A DNA stretch of 64,000 nucleotides from Mesobacterium_A hydrothermale (GCF_035818635.1 NZ_JAYLLH010000007.1:97945-161944), one strand, 5' to 3'; positions 7,624 to 17,233 are shown, counted from the stretch's first letter. A program made the numbers and translations. The notes: generated by a model not told the origin, from the sequence alone.

Positions 7624-8844
7624 ATGATCCGCAAGCCCTATGAATACGACCACAAAGAATACGACGGGACCCTTTTTATTCCGGCGATAGGATGGTTTTT
7701 TACCGAGGCCAATCGCGATAGCGACGGATATAACTTCGCTCAGCTTGCGGGCAGGTCGAACCAATTGAGAGCATTTTGGGACTACCAGGGCATGTGGATC
7801 AACGGGGACCACGAAAGGTTTTCCCAAATGGCCTTGGATGTGTCTGGAAGCGAGCGGGGCGATGTCGTCTTGGGGAATAAAAACGACAGTTGGTTTGACG
7901 GACTGGGCGGCAACGATTTTTTCTGGGGTGGCGACGGCGTGGACTATTTTGACGGAGGCGAGGGGTTTGACGTCGTGTCCTATCAAGGCGCCGCGCAGGT
8001 CATCGTGGATTTGCAAAAGGGAATGGCGCTCGTCCTGGAAGCGGACGAGGTGATTTCCGGGCCTCATATTGAAGGCGAAATCATCCTGGAAGGCGCTGTT
8101 GTCGAGGAACAACTGATTTCGGTCGAAGGCGTCGTGGGCACCAATGGCAACGACATGTTTTTTGGAACCGAAGGTCCAAATCAGATTTGGGCCATGGGCG
8201 GCGACGACTACATCGTCGGGCGTGGCGGGGCCGACGAGATTTATTGCGGGCAGGGCGATGATGTGGCGGTGGGTGAGACCGGCATGGACTACATCTATGG
8301 CGACGCGGGCGACGACAAGCTGTTTGGCGGCGCCGGCCATGACTGGCTGATTGGCGACGTCGGGGACGACTATCTCGATGGTGGCGACGGGCACGATACC
8401 CTACGCGGCGGCTTTGGCGCGGACACGCTTGATGGTGGTGAAGGTGACGATGTTTTAGAGGATCGGTGGGGCGGAAATACCTTCATTTTCGGCGAGGGCG
8501 CGGACCATGTTATTGCAGGCGGGAACGACGATCGTTTCGTGTTTCGGGGAGGGACGGGCAACAGCACCATCGAAGGCTTTAGTCGCGACGCGGGCGACAG
8601 GATCGTTCTTGACGGTGTTTCGTTTGCACACACGCATTATGGCACTGTAACGCCCACAAACGATGCAGAACTCGGCCTGCTGGACACCAATGGAAACGGG
8701 TTCTTTGATGGTGGCGATGAGAGTGTCACCACCTATACAATCGACGGCAGGACCGATCTTTTGATCGAAACCTTGATCGGCTCGTTGACGATCGAGGATG
8801 TCTTTGCTGTCGGGATAAACCTGGACGCATTCGACTTCGCTTGA
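7624..8844 (+). CDS. RTX (hemolysin-type) calcium-binding repeat protein, probable type I secretion substrate
   Basis: 406 residues from MIRKPYEYD; AAAGGA precedes this ATG. The first 95 residues show no recognised domain. From about residue 97 come glycine/aspartate nonapeptide repeats of the GGxGxDxLx type in two blocks (about 97-122 and 180-300), including GGAGHDWLIGDVGDDYLDGG. They form calcium-loaded beta-rolls in this family. There is no N-terminal signal peptide, as expected for type I secretion, whose signal is C-terminal. No ABC transporter or membrane-fusion gene is adjacent. The N-terminal codons are less GC-rich than the neighbours, which hints at transfer. Activity unknown. Confidence 0.85.
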   Translation: MIRKPYEYDHKEYDGTLFIPAIGWFFTEANRDSDGYNFAQLAGRSNQLRAFWDYQGMWINGDHERFSQMALDVSGSERGDVVLGNKNDSWFDGLGGNDFFWGGDGVDYFDGGEGFDVVSYQGAAQVIVDLQKGMALVLEADEVISGPHIEGEIILEGAVVEEQLISVEGVVGTNGNDMFFGTEGPNQIWAMGGDDYIVGRGGADEIYCGQGDDVAVGETGMDYIYGDAGDDKLFGGAGHDWLIGDVGDDYLDGGDGHDTLRGGFGADTLDGGEGDDVLEDRWGGNTFIFGEGADHVIAGGNDDRFVFRGGTGNSTIEGFSRDAGDRIVLDGVSFAHTHYGTVTPTNDAELGLLDTNGNGFFDGGDESVTTYTIDGRTDLLIETLIGSLTIEDVFAVGINLDAFDFA

Positions 8845-9012
8845 CGCAAGGCCCGGCCGCGATCAGCCATACTGCCTGACACCTCCCCGCAGGATGGAGC
8901 AGTAGCTCGAGATCCGGGCGACAGAGTGTCGCCGGGCCAGTTACGTTCTGTGACGGACCGTCCCCAAGGGAGGTGGTGTTGACCTTTGCGGGGTGCATGT
9001 CATCCCCACCCC

Positions 9013-11475
9013 TTAATCCCGGACCAGCCGCGTTATGCCGACGGAGGCGGCGCGGGCGAGGTCTCGGTCCAGCGACATGGGGATGTATTCTCCGCGGCGC
9101 CAGAGCAGGCCGAGGTCGTCGTAATGGCGGCTCAGGAAGTGGCCGGACTGGCCGGTTGACGAGATGAAGACCGAGCTGTCGGGGTCGGCGAAGTCGTAGA
9201 CGCCGCGATAGCCCGCGCCGTGCACGTTCTGGAACGGGTCGGGGCCGGTGCCCCGGGTGCGGCCGCGCAGCAGGGTCTGGTCGCCGCCGCTGGTGGGCTG
9301 GCGGATGTTGACGAAATAGCGCAGCAGCGGCACTTCCCCCAGAACGGGGTGGTCGTGGGTGGCCTGGTGCGCCTCGCCCCAGCGCAGGGATTCCAGCGCG
9401 GTGCCATAGGTTTCGCCGAGCCAGACCACGGCGTCGTCCAGCGCAAGGCGGGCGACGTCGGTGCAGCTTTCGACGGCGGCGGAGCGGATGATGTCGCACC
9501 AGGCGCTGGCGCCGTCGATGTCGCGGAAGACGCGTTCGATGAACAGCGGCTCGACATGGGTGAATTCGCCGGCCAGCGGGCCGAGGTCGTCGCGGATCAG
9601 CCGGTCCTGTAGGAATTTCAGCCAGGCGGCGTAGATCAGCGGCTCGGGCAGGTGCTCGTTCATCTCTCCGTTCCAGTTGGCCAGCAGGTCGAGCGCCTTT
9701 TGCCGCTGGCGTTCCGGGGTGCCTTCGGCGGCGGCCTGCCCGGTGAACCACAGGTCGCGGCCGATCAGCGGCAGAAGGGTGCGCGCGGCGGTGGACACGG
9801 TATCGAGCTGGACCTCGATAAAGCTGTCGCGGGTGTGGACCTGACGGCCCTGCATCATCCGGCGCCAGCGCTGGATGCGCTGGCTGTCGCCCCATTCGAA
9901 GCTGACGTGCAGCGGAAACGGGCGGTCGACGATCTTGTTGTTGGTGTTGCCGACGATGCCCCCGGCGGGGGCGATGAATTCGGGGTTGGCCGACGCGGGC
10001 AGCATCCCCTGCCAGCGGTTCTGCGCCATCCAGCCCAGGCTGGGCAGGCGGCCCTGGCTTTGGTGGTTGGCATCGCGGCGGGGCATGGCGCCGATCAGTT
10101 TCAGCGCGATCTTGTCTGGCCCGGCAAGCGTCAGGTTCTGCGAGGGCGCGATGTAGGTCTTGGTCGTTTCCAGCGCGTCATCGACAGTGCGCGCGAACAT
10201 CAGGCCGATGGCGGCGCTCATCGAGGTGTCGCGCGGGGTCAGCGCCGTCCAGGCAAGGGCCGCGACGTGGCCCGGCGGGGTGATGGTGCCCAGGTCGAAC
10301 TGGGTGCCGGGCAGCACGGGGCCGTTGTCCGTCCAGCGCAGGGTCATGGTGACGGGGGCGGTGTCCTTGATCTGGATGATCGACTTGCGGGTGACAAAGG
10401 GTTTGAAGCCGTCGGGGGTGCGGTATTCCTCGGGGTTTTCGGTGCTCAGCTCTTCGATGAACACGTCCTGGTCGTCGAGGTAGGAACTGGTCAGGCCCCA
10501 GCCCATCTGTTCCGACCGGCCCACCATCAGGGCCGGGATCCCGGGGATGCCGCCGCCGATGACGCCACCGGAACTGAGCTCGAGCCGGGCAAGGTACCAG
10601 ATCGTCGGCGCGGTAAAGCCAAGGTGCGGGTCATTGGCCAGCAGCGCGCCATTGGCCGCGGCGCGTGACGGCGCGGCGGCCCAGGCGTTCGAGGCCCCGG
10701 CCAGCCCGCGCGGCGGCACCGGCATCAGGGCCGCGTGCTGCAGCGGCGGCGCATCGGTGAAGCGCGGCACGCCGGGCACCAGCGAGGCATAGTCGGGCAG
10801 GGCGGCGATCGCGGGGCCGGGCACGTCGGGCAGGATATCGGCAAGGCGGTTGGCATCGGGCAACAGCAGCGAGGTGCGGGCGCGCAGCACCTCGTCACCG
10901 AGATAGCCCGAGAGCTGCAACGCCATAAGCTTGACGATGGCGATGGAGTCGGCAGGCTGCCACGGCGCAATCGGGGCGTCGAACAGGAAAAATTCCGGTG
11001 CGCCACGGCCCAGGCTGTCGCGGTTGATTTCTTCCAGCCGGGCATTCACCCCGGCGGCATAGCTTTCCAGCGCGTCCAGCGTGCGGGCGTCCTGATATTG
11101 CACCGACTGTACCGCCAGCGGGTAAAGATCAAGCCGCCGCAACAGCTTGTCGGTTTCCAGAGTGCGGGCACCGAACATCTCGCTCAGCCGGCCCTGGGCC
11201 GTGCGGCGCATCAGCATCATCTGCCACAGCCGGTCCTGCGCATGAACATAGCCCAGGCCAAAGAACACGTCGCGATCCGAGGCGGCGAAGATATGCGGGA
11301 CGTTGGAATTGTCGCGGATGATTTCCACATCCGAGGTGATGCCGGCGACCTGAAGGGTCTTGTTGTATTCCGGCAGCGACCGCGAGGCCAGGTAGTACAC
11401 CGCCACGACGGCCAGCACCGCCAGAACCAGCGCGGCGGTGGTCAGCCGGAACAGCCAGCGAAAGACTTGGGCCAT
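9013..11475 (-). CDS. Penicillin-acylase-family amidase (peptidase S45, Ntn hydrolase)
   Basis: 820 residues from MAQVFRWL; GGAG lies 6 nt before ATG. Residues 9-30 form one hydrophobic signal anchor. The alpha part has the family motif IIRDNSNVPHIFA and GYVHAQDRLWQM. The precursor is expected to self-cleave before the Ser of GASNAWA (about residue 250), which becomes the N-terminal nucleophile of the beta chain; LLANDPHLG follows. Family members cleave amide bonds in penicillins, acyl-homoserine lactones or similar acyl amides in the periplasm. The substrate cannot be read from the sequence; quorum quenching is one possibility. Confidence 0.88.
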   Translation of the reverse strand: MAQVFRWLFRLTTAALVLAVLAVVAVYYLASRSLPEYNKTLQVAGITSDVEIIRDNSNVPHIFAASDRDVFFGLGYVHAQDRLWQMMLMRRTAQGRLSEMFGARTLETDKLLRRLDLYPLAVQSVQYQDARTLDALESYAAGVNARLEEINRDSLGRGAPEFFLFDAPIAPWQPADSIAIVKLMALQLSGYLGDEVLRARTSLLLPDANRLADILPDVPGPAIAALPDYASLVPGVPRFTDAPPLQHAALMPVPPRGLAGASNAWAAAPSRAAANGALLANDPHLGFTAPTIWYLARLELSSGGVIGGGIPGIPALMVGRSEQMGWGLTSSYLDDQDVFIEELSTENPEEYRTPDGFKPFVTRKSIIQIKDTAPVTMTLRWTDNGPVLPGTQFDLGTITPPGHVAALAWTALTPRDTSMSAAIGLMFARTVDDALETTKTYIAPSQNLTLAGPDKIALKLIGAMPRRDANHQSQGRLPSLGWMAQNRWQGMLPASANPEFIAPAGGIVGNTNNKIVDRPFPLHVSFEWGDSQRIQRWRRMMQGRQVHTRDSFIEVQLDTVSTAARTLLPLIGRDLWFTGQAAAEGTPERQRQKALDLLANWNGEMNEHLPEPLIYAAWLKFLQDRLIRDDLGPLAGEFTHVEPLFIERVFRDIDGASAWCDIIRSAAVESCTDVARLALDDAVVWLGETYGTALESLRWGEAHQATHDHPVLGEVPLLRYFVNIRQPTSGGDQTLLRGRTRGTGPDPFQNVHGAGYRGVYDFADPDSSVFISSTGQSGHFLSRHYDDLGLLWRRGEYIPMSLDRDLARAASVGITRLVRD

Positions 11476-11583
11476 GATGTGCTCCTCTTCCCTGCGGATT
11501 GCCCATGGGGGTAGCCTGCCCGCCGCCCCTTGCCAAGGGGCCATGGGCAAGGCAAGACAGGGCAAACCCTAAGGGAGGATACA

Positions 11584-12459
11584 ATGGCAAAAGTTGCATT
11601 TCTTGGTCTTGGCGTCATGGGCTACCCGATGGCGGGCCACCTGGTGAAGGCCGGTCACGAGGTCACGGTTTACAATCGCACCGCGGCGAAGGCGGAAAAA
11701 TGGGCGGCAGAGTTCGGTGGAAGCTGGAAAGCCACCCCGCGCGAGGCCGCCGAGGGCTGCGATTTCGTGATGTCCTGCGTTGGCAACGATGACGACCTGC
11801 GGTCGGTCTGCCTGGGCGACGACGGCGCCTTTGCCGGGATGGCCGCGGGCACGATCTTTGTCGATCACACCACCGTGTCGTCGGCAGTGACGCGCGAACT
11901 GCACGCCGCCGGGGCCGAAAAGGGCATCGCCTTTGTCGACGCGCCGATTTCCGGCGGGCAGGCCGGGGCCGAGAACGGCCAGCTGGTGGTGATGTGCGGC
12001 GGCGAGGAAGCCCCCTATGCCAAGGCAGAGCAGGTGATCGACGCCTATTCCAAGCTGTGCAAGCGTCTGGGCGACAGCGGTGCGGGCCAGCTCTGCAAGA
12101 TGGTCAACCAGATCTGTATTGCCGGCCTGGTGCAGGGCCTGTCCGAAGGTCTGCATTTCGCCGAGAAGGCGGGGCTGGACGGGCGCGCGGTGATCGAGGT
12201 GATCGGCGGCGGTGCGGCCGGGTCGTGGCAGATGGTGAACCGCTATGAAACCATGATCGACGACAAGTTCGAGCACGGCTTTGCCGTCGACTGGATGCGC
12301 AAGGACCTGGGCATCTGCCTGGCGACTGCGAATGAAACCGGCGCCTCGCTGCCGGTGACGGCGCTGGTCGATCAGTTCTACAAAGAGGTGCAGAAAATCG
12401 GCGGTGGGCGTTGGGATACGTCCAGCCTGATCAAGCGCCTGCGCAAGCTGGACGGCTGA
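11584..12459 (+). CDS. NAD(P)-dependent beta-hydroxyacid dehydrogenase (3-hydroxyisobutyrate dehydrogenase family)
   Basis: 291 residues from MAKVAFLGLGVMGYPM, preceded by GGGAGGA. The Rossmann motif GLGVMG is at residues 8-13. The substrate motif DAPISGGQAGAENGQL is near 120, and the catalytic lysine sits in CKMVNQICIAG (about 175). It oxidises a short beta-hydroxyacid. The family includes 3-hydroxyisobutyrate, tartronate semialdehyde and glyoxylate/succinic semialdehyde enzymes, which residues here do not separate. It stands alone, divergent from the acylase gene. Confidence 0.85.
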   Translation: MAKVAFLGLGVMGYPMAGHLVKAGHEVTVYNRTAAKAEKWAAEFGGSWKATPREAAEGCDFVMSCVGNDDDLRSVCLGDDGAFAGMAAGTIFVDHTTVSSAVTRELHAAGAEKGIAFVDAPISGGQAGAENGQLVVMCGGEEAPYAKAEQVIDAYSKLCKRLGDSGAGQLCKMVNQICIAGLVQGLSEGLHFAEKAGLDGRAVIEVIGGGAAGSWQMVNRYETMIDDKFEHGFAVDWMRKDLGICLATANETGASLPVTALVDQFYKEVQKIGGGRWDTSSLIKRLRKLDG

Positions 12460-12474
12460 CACCCTCGAAGACCG

Positions 12475-12498
12475 GTGCCCGGAACCTGGTCCGGGCAC
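12475..12498 (+). terminator. Hairpin after the dehydrogenase gene
   Basis: Perfect 9-bp stem GTGCCCGGA / TCCGGGCAC with a 6-nt loop, 15 bp after the stop. Only TT follows, so it is a weak candidate. Confidence 0.4.
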
Positions 12499-13083
12499 TT
12501 CGACCGCATTGGTGTTGTTCGATTTTCTGCCTCGCGCCGGGGCGGGCCGGGCGTTGCGCGATGATCGCGGCCGCGCTCCGGCCTTGGCGTTTGCCGCCGG
12601 GGCCGGGACCGGGATCGCGGCCTTGCCGAACGCGCGACAGGCCCAGAGGCGGTGTTTGCAGACCTCAAAGCAACGGTTGGGCCCGGGGCGCGGGTAAAGG
12701 TGACATTGCCCATTGCCTTTGTCCACGCTCTGCCCTTATGTTGGCCGAAGGCCGGATTGTATACAAACATCCGCGCCACCGAGAGTTTCGCCGAAGCAGA
12801 ACCGACGCCGGACAAACCGCGCCGACTGCGACGGAGTTTTCAGGCCACATGGCCAGAAGTATCGCCCGGATCGCGACAGCGGCGGGTATTAAACGGGCGC
12901 AGACCGTGAACCGGGACTGCGTCGGAGAAGAACCGCGATGAAACGCGCGAACGTTATGGGGCATCAGGCAGGAGGCGAACCGCCACTGCTTTCCCGCGCG
13001 CGCACCCTCGCCCAGACAAGACACCGCCCAGCCACCCCGCGCCCGACAGGGCCTGGGTTCGATTGGGTGTGCAGACGGACAAC
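12499..13083 (+). promoter_or_regulatory. Long gene-free leader region upstream of rne
   Basis: 585 bp without a credible coding region: the frames here are short, Arg/Pro-rich and lack ribosome sites. A weak promoter candidate is TTGCCT (12713-12718), 18-bp spacer, TATGTT (12737-12742), which would give an RNase E leader of about 335 nt. Long autoregulatory leaders are known for rne in enterobacteria; the same role here is an inference. Confidence 0.4.
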
Positions 13084-16050
13084 ATGGCAAAGAAAATGCT
13101 CATCGACGCCACCCACGCGGAAGAAACCCGCGTTGTGGTGGTTGACGGAAACAAGGTTGAAGAGTTCGATTTTGAATCCGAAAGTAAACGCCAGCTTGCT
13201 GGCAACATCTATCTTGCAAAGGTAACCCGGGTCGAACCGTCGCTTCAGGCGGCGTTCGTGGATTACGGCGGCAACCGCCACGGGTTCCTTGCGTTTTCGG
13301 AAATCCATCCCGACTATTATCAGATCCCCGTCGCCGACCGCGAGGCGCTGATGGCGGAAGAACAGGCCTATGCCGACGCGATGCACGCGCAGGACGAGGA
13401 CGAGGCCAGGCCGAAATCCCGCCGCCGCCGCAAGCCGCGTGCCGAGGCGGAAAAGGCCAAGTCGCAGGACGAAACCACCACCCGCGAGGTTTCCAGGGAA
13501 ATCGCCGGGATGGAGACCATCGACCTTGACGAAGGCGACACCGAAGGGCTGTCGCCGATGGAAACCGTAGCCGAAACCCCGGTTGAAGAACCGGTGGACG
13601 CGGTGGCGGATGATGGGACCGCCGAGGCGGCAGAGGCCCCTGAGGCCGCAGCCGAAGTGCCAGCAGACGCGCCCGAAGTTGCCGCGGCGACGGATGTGTC
13701 CGAAGCCGTGGAAGACGAAGCCGTTGCCGATGCAGAGGCCGAAGACACCGAGGCAGCGGAAGAGTCCGACGACGAGCACGCCGACGAGGACGAGTCCGAC
13801 GACGAGCACGACGAAGACGACGACCACGACGACGGCATCGAGTCCGTGTCGGATCACGACGTCGAGGAAGACATTCGTCCGGTCCGCAAACCGCGCGCGC
13901 GCCGCTACAAGATCCAGGAGGTCATCAAGGTCCGCCAGATCCTGCTGGTACAGGTCGTCAAGGAAGAGCGTGGCAACAAGGGTGCGGCCCTGACCACCTA
14001 TCTGTCGCTGGCCGGCCGGTACTGCGTGCTGATGCCGAACACTGCCCGTGGCGGCGGCATTTCGCGCAAGATCACCAACGCGCCCGACCGCAAGAAGCTG
14101 AAGGAAATCGCCCAGTCGATCGACGTGCCGCAGGGCGCAGGGCTGATCATCCGCACCGCGGGCGCCAAGCGCACCAAGACCGAGATCAAGCGCGACTATG
14201 AATACCTGCAGCGCCTCTGGGAACAGATCCGCGCGCTGACGCTGAAATCCACCGCCCCGGCGAAGATCTATGAAGAAGGTGACCTGATCAAACGGTCGAT
14301 CCGCGATCTGTATAATCGCGACATCGACGAAGTTCTGGTCGAAGGCGAACGCGGCTATCGCAACGCCAAGGACTTCATGAAGATGATCATGCCGTCCCAC
14401 GCCAAGAACGTGAAGAACTACCAGGACGGTCTGCCGCTGTTCGCGCGCTACCAGGTGGAAAGCTATCTGGCGGCGATGTTCAACCCGACCGTGCAGCTGA
14501 AATCGGGTGGCTATATCGTGATCGGCGTGACCGAAGCGCTGGTGGCGATCGACGTGAACTCTGGCCGGGCCACGAAAGAAGGCTCGATCGAGGAAACCGC
14601 GCTGAAGACCAACCTTGAGGCCGCCGACGAGGTGGCCCGCCAGTTGCGCCTGCGCGATCTGGCCGGCCTGATCGTGATCGACTTCATCGACATGGACGAG
14701 CGCAAGAACAACAACGCCGTCGAAAAGCGTTTGAAGGACCGGTTGAAGAACGACCGCGCCCGCATCCAGGTCGGCCGGATCAGCGGCTTTGGCCTGCTCG
14801 AGATGAGCCGTCAGCGCCTGCGCCCCGGCATGATCGAGGCCACAACCGCGCCTTGCCCGCATTGCCACGGCACCGGGTTGCTGCGCTCGGACGACAACAT
14901 GGCGCTGAACATCCTGCGCCAGATCGAAGAGGAAGGCACCCGCGGCCGGTCACGCGAAGTTCTGGTGAAATGCCCGGTGAGCATTGCCAACTTCCTGATG
15001 AACCAGAAACGCGAGCACATCGCGCAGATCGAGGCCCGCTATGGGCTGTCGGTCCGGATCGAAGGCGACGCGATGCTGATCAGCCCGGATTTCTCGATCG
15101 AGAAGTTCAAGACCGCGACCCGGGCCGTGCCCGAAGTCACCGTGCCGGTGGTGTCGGTGAACACCTCGCTGATGGACCAGATCGACGAGGAAGACCTGGT
15201 CGAAGAGGAAGACGAGGCCGAAGCCGAAACCGAAGCCCCCGAGGCGCAGGACGAGGAACAAAAACCCAAGAAGCGCCGTCGTCGTCGGCGGCGGAAGAAG
15301 CCCGGCAACGGCGAAGGCGAAGCTCAGGTCTCTGACGAGGCTGACAGCGCGGACGCCGACGACGACGACGAGGCCGAGACCGAGGGCGAAAGCCCCGAGG
15401 CCGCGGAGGGCGAGGGCGACGACAAGCCCAGGAGGCGCCGCTCGCGCAGCCGGTCGCGGCGCAAGAAGCCCGCGGAAGAGGGCGCGGACAAGGCCGCCGA
15501 GAGCGCAACCGAAGACGCCGCCAGCGACGAGACCGAAGCGCCGGTTGCCGCAGACGGTGACGAGCCCCCGGCCAAGAAACCGCGCCGCCGCACCCGCAGC
15601 CGCAGGAAACCCGACGAGGCTCCCGCCGACGCGGATGCAGCGGCAGAGGCTGAGCCGGTTGCGGAAGAAAGCGCCGCGCCTGCCGAAGGAGACGCCGTAG
15701 CCGAGGTGAGCGACGCAGCGGCCGAGGTCGTGGCCGCAGCAGAAGCGGCACCCGAGGCCGAGCTTGCGCCAGAGGCTGAGCTTGCGCCAGAGGCTGAGGT
15801 CGCTGAGATCGAGGCGCCAGCCCCGGTCGAAGCCGTTGCCGAAGCGCCGGTGGCCGAACAGCCGCAAGAAGCCGCGCCGGACGCTCCGGCAGAGCTGGCT
15901 GTCGCCGAGGATACCCCGCCCCAAGCCGAGCACGAGTCCGCCGCTGCGAATGCCGCGGAAGTGGCCGAACCAGAGCTGGAAACCGCCGATGCGGGCAGCG
16001 ACGACGACGACAAGCCCAAGCGCCGCGGCTGGTGGTCGATGGGCCGCTGA
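13084..16050 (+). CDS. rne: Ribonuclease E
   Basis: 988 residues from MAKKMLIDATH. The S1 RNA-binding domain begins near residue 37 but is split by a long Glu/Asp/Ala-rich insert (about 95-265), then resumes at YKIQEVIKVRQILLVQV. The catalytic DNase I-like part holds AIDVNSG (about 490) and IDFIDMDERKNN. The zinc link CPHCHGTG lies near 590. The tail from about 690 alternates acidic stretches with Arg-rich blocks (KKRRRRRRRKK, RRRSRSRSRRKK), typical of a disordered degradosome/RNA-binding scaffold. It starts mRNA decay and rRNA/tRNA processing. A bidirectional terminator follows. Confidence 0.96.
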   Translation: MAKKMLIDATHAEETRVVVVDGNKVEEFDFESESKRQLAGNIYLAKVTRVEPSLQAAFVDYGGNRHGFLAFSEIHPDYYQIPVADREALMAEEQAYADAMHAQDEDEARPKSRRRRKPRAEAEKAKSQDETTTREVSREIAGMETIDLDEGDTEGLSPMETVAETPVEEPVDAVADDGTAEAAEAPEAAAEVPADAPEVAAATDVSEAVEDEAVADAEAEDTEAAEESDDEHADEDESDDEHDEDDDHDDGIESVSDHDVEEDIRPVRKPRARRYKIQEVIKVRQILLVQVVKEERGNKGAALTTYLSLAGRYCVLMPNTARGGGISRKITNAPDRKKLKEIAQSIDVPQGAGLIIRTAGAKRTKTEIKRDYEYLQRLWEQIRALTLKSTAPAKIYEEGDLIKRSIRDLYNRDIDEVLVEGERGYRNAKDFMKMIMPSHAKNVKNYQDGLPLFARYQVESYLAAMFNPTVQLKSGGYIVIGVTEALVAIDVNSGRATKEGSIEETALKTNLEAADEVARQLRLRDLAGLIVIDFIDMDERKNNNAVEKRLKDRLKNDRARIQVGRISGFGLLEMSRQRLRPGMIEATTAPCPHCHGTGLLRSDDNMALNILRQIEEEGTRGRSREVLVKCPVSIANFLMNQKREHIAQIEARYGLSVRIEGDAMLISPDFSIEKFKTATRAVPEVTVPVVSVNTSLMDQIDEEDLVEEEDEAEAETEAPEAQDEEQKPKKRRRRRRRKKPGNGEGEAQVSDEADSADADDDDEAETEGESPEAAEGEGDDKPRRRRSRSRSRRKKPAEEGADKAAESATEDAASDETEAPVAADGDEPPAKKPRRRTRSRRKPDEAPADADAAAEAEPVAEESAAPAEGDAVAEVSDAAAEVVAAAEAAPEAELAPEAELAPEAEVAEIEAPAPVEAVAEAPVAEQPQEAAPDAPAELAVAEDTPPQAEHESAAANAAEVAEPELETADAGSDDDDKPKRRGWWSMGR
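15761..15796 (+). repeat. Two exact 18-bp tandem repeats within the rne tail
   Basis: AGCTTGCGCCAGAGGCTG occurs twice head to tail, encoding two PEAELA-type units. A 19-bp repeat with 30-bp period also occurs in the acidic insert (13762-13780 and 13792-13810). Both are likely slippage products in low-complexity coding DNA. Confidence 0.7.
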
Positions 16051-16071
16051 TCGCGGGATCAGGGAAACAGG

Positions 16072-16099
16072 AAAACGCCGCCCCCGGGCGGCGTTTTTC
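16072..16099. terminator. Bidirectional terminator between rne and the tusA-like gene
   Basis: AAAACGCCGCCC / GGGCGGCGTTTT arms with T5 on the plus side and A4 on the other. It stands between the converging ends of rne and the TusA-family gene. Confidence 0.85.
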
Positions 16100-16102
16100 A
16101 TG

Positions 16103-16324
16103 TCAGCCGCGCCGGATCGTCCAGCGCGTGACGGACCCGTCGGCCGTGCTGCTGACCAGGTGATGTCCGGCCTCGGTGCAGAAATGCGGAATGTCGATCA
16201 CCGCGACCGGATCGTCGGTTTGCAGGTGCAACAACTCGCCCGGCTGCATCGCCAGAAGCAGCTTGCGGGCTTTCAGCACGGGCAGCGGGCAGATCATCCC
16301 GCGGGCGTCGTAATCGCGTGTCAT
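16103..16324 (-). CDS. TusA/SirA-family sulfur-carrier protein
   Basis: 73 residues from MTRDYDARGMICPLP. The CPLP motif (Cys at about residue 12) is the TusA-family CPxP active site that carries persulfide sulfur. TusA relays sulfur to tRNA thiolation and other pathways; paralogues serve different routes, so the acceptor is not known here. A longer frame reaches 16411 but would overlap the divergent ccdA-like gene; no strong ribosome site marks either start. Confidence 0.8.
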   Translation of the reverse strand: MTRDYDARGMICPLPVLKARKLLLAMQPGELLHLQTDDPVAVIDIPHFCTEAGHHLVSSTADGSVTRWTIRRG

Positions 16325-16417
16325 ACCCGAGGGATAGGACGCGGCCCGGCCTGTGTCCACGCGGATGTGATGACACCTGTGACATAAGGGCGGGTGACGC
16401 CGGTTGGGCAATCGCCT

Positions 16418-17182
16418 ATGTCAGAAACCATGTTCGGAATCGAGATCATAGACGCCAGCCTTGTGCCGGCCATGGCCGTGGCACTGCTTGCCGGTGTCGT
16501 GTCCTTCCTGTCGCCCTGCGTGCTGCCCATCGTCCCGCCCTATCTGGCCTTCATGTCGGGCGTCAGCCTGACCGAGATGGAGGCCGGCGGATCGGCCCGC
16601 CGCAAGGCGATCATAGCGGCGCTGTTCTTTGTCATGGGGCTGTCGACCGTGTTCCTTGTGCTGGGCTTCACCGCCTCGGCCTTCGGTGCGTTCTTCCTGC
16701 AGAACCAGATCCTGCTGGCGCGGATTTCCGGCGTGGTTGTGATGGTCTTTGGCCTGCACTTCCTGGGCGTGTTTCGCATCCCGTTCCTGGACCGCGAGGC
16801 AAGAATCGACGCGGGCGATAGCGGGGGATCGGCCTTTGGCGCCTATATCCTGGGGCTGGCCTTTGCCTTTGGCTGGACGCCCTGCATCGGCCCGCAACTG
16901 GGGGCGATCCTGTCGTTGGCGGCAAGCGAGGGCAGCGTGACGCGCGGGACGCTGCTGCTGGCGGTCTATGCCGCCGGTCTGGGCTTGCCGTTTCTGCTGG
17001 CCGCCGTGTTCCTGAGCCGCGCGATGGGCGTGATGAACCGGCTGAAGCGCCACATGGGGCTGATCGAGAAGATCATGGGCCTGCTGCTGCTTGTGGTCGG
17101 GCTGGCGCTGTTGACCGGAGCGTTCTCGATCTTCTCGTTCTGGCTGCTGGAGACCTTCCCGGGGCTGGGCGCGCTGGGGTAG
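16418..17182 (+). CDS. ccdA: CcdA-family thiol:disulfide membrane transporter (cytochrome c biogenesis)
   Basis: 254 residues from MSETMFGIE (an upstream GTG at 16394 is possible). Six TM helices are visible. The two redox cysteines sit in the family motifs FLSPCVLPIVPPY (about residue 37) and GWTPCIGPQLG (about 155). CcdA moves electrons from cytoplasmic thioredoxin to periplasmic thiol proteins that keep apocytochrome c haem sites reduced. The divergent TusA-like gene may reflect shared sulfur chemistry. Confidence 0.88.
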   Translation: MSETMFGIEIIDASLVPAMAVALLAGVVSFLSPCVLPIVPPYLAFMSGVSLTEMEAGGSARRKAIIAALFFVMGLSTVFLVLGFTASAFGAFFLQNQILLARISGVVVMVFGLHFLGVFRIPFLDREARIDAGDSGGSAFGAYILGLAFAFGWTPCIGPQLGAILSLAASEGSVTRGTLLLAVYAAGLGLPFLLAAVFLSRAMGVMNRLKRHMGLIEKIMGLLLLVVGLALLTGAFSIFSFWLLETFPGLGALG

Positions 17183-17212
17183 GCCCGTCGCCCGTGGCCA
17201 GCGGAGTGACGT

Positions 17213-17233
17213 GAGTATTTCTGGAAAGATGAA
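17213..17233. repeat. Short copy of the dispersed intergenic repeat (GAGTATTTCTGGAAAGATGA)
   Basis: It resembles GAGGATATTTCGGGCAAGATGA at 40325-40349. It lies between the converging ccdA and cvpA genes. Placement in the same family is an inference from partial identity. Confidence 0.35.

Noticed and set aside
12411..12941. 176-residue frame upstream of rne
   Set aside because: It overlaps the dehydrogenase gene end, has skewed composition and no ribosome site; the area fits an rne leader better.
12964..14868. 634-residue minus-strand frame opposite rne
   Set aside because: Mirror of low-complexity rne codons; no family features.
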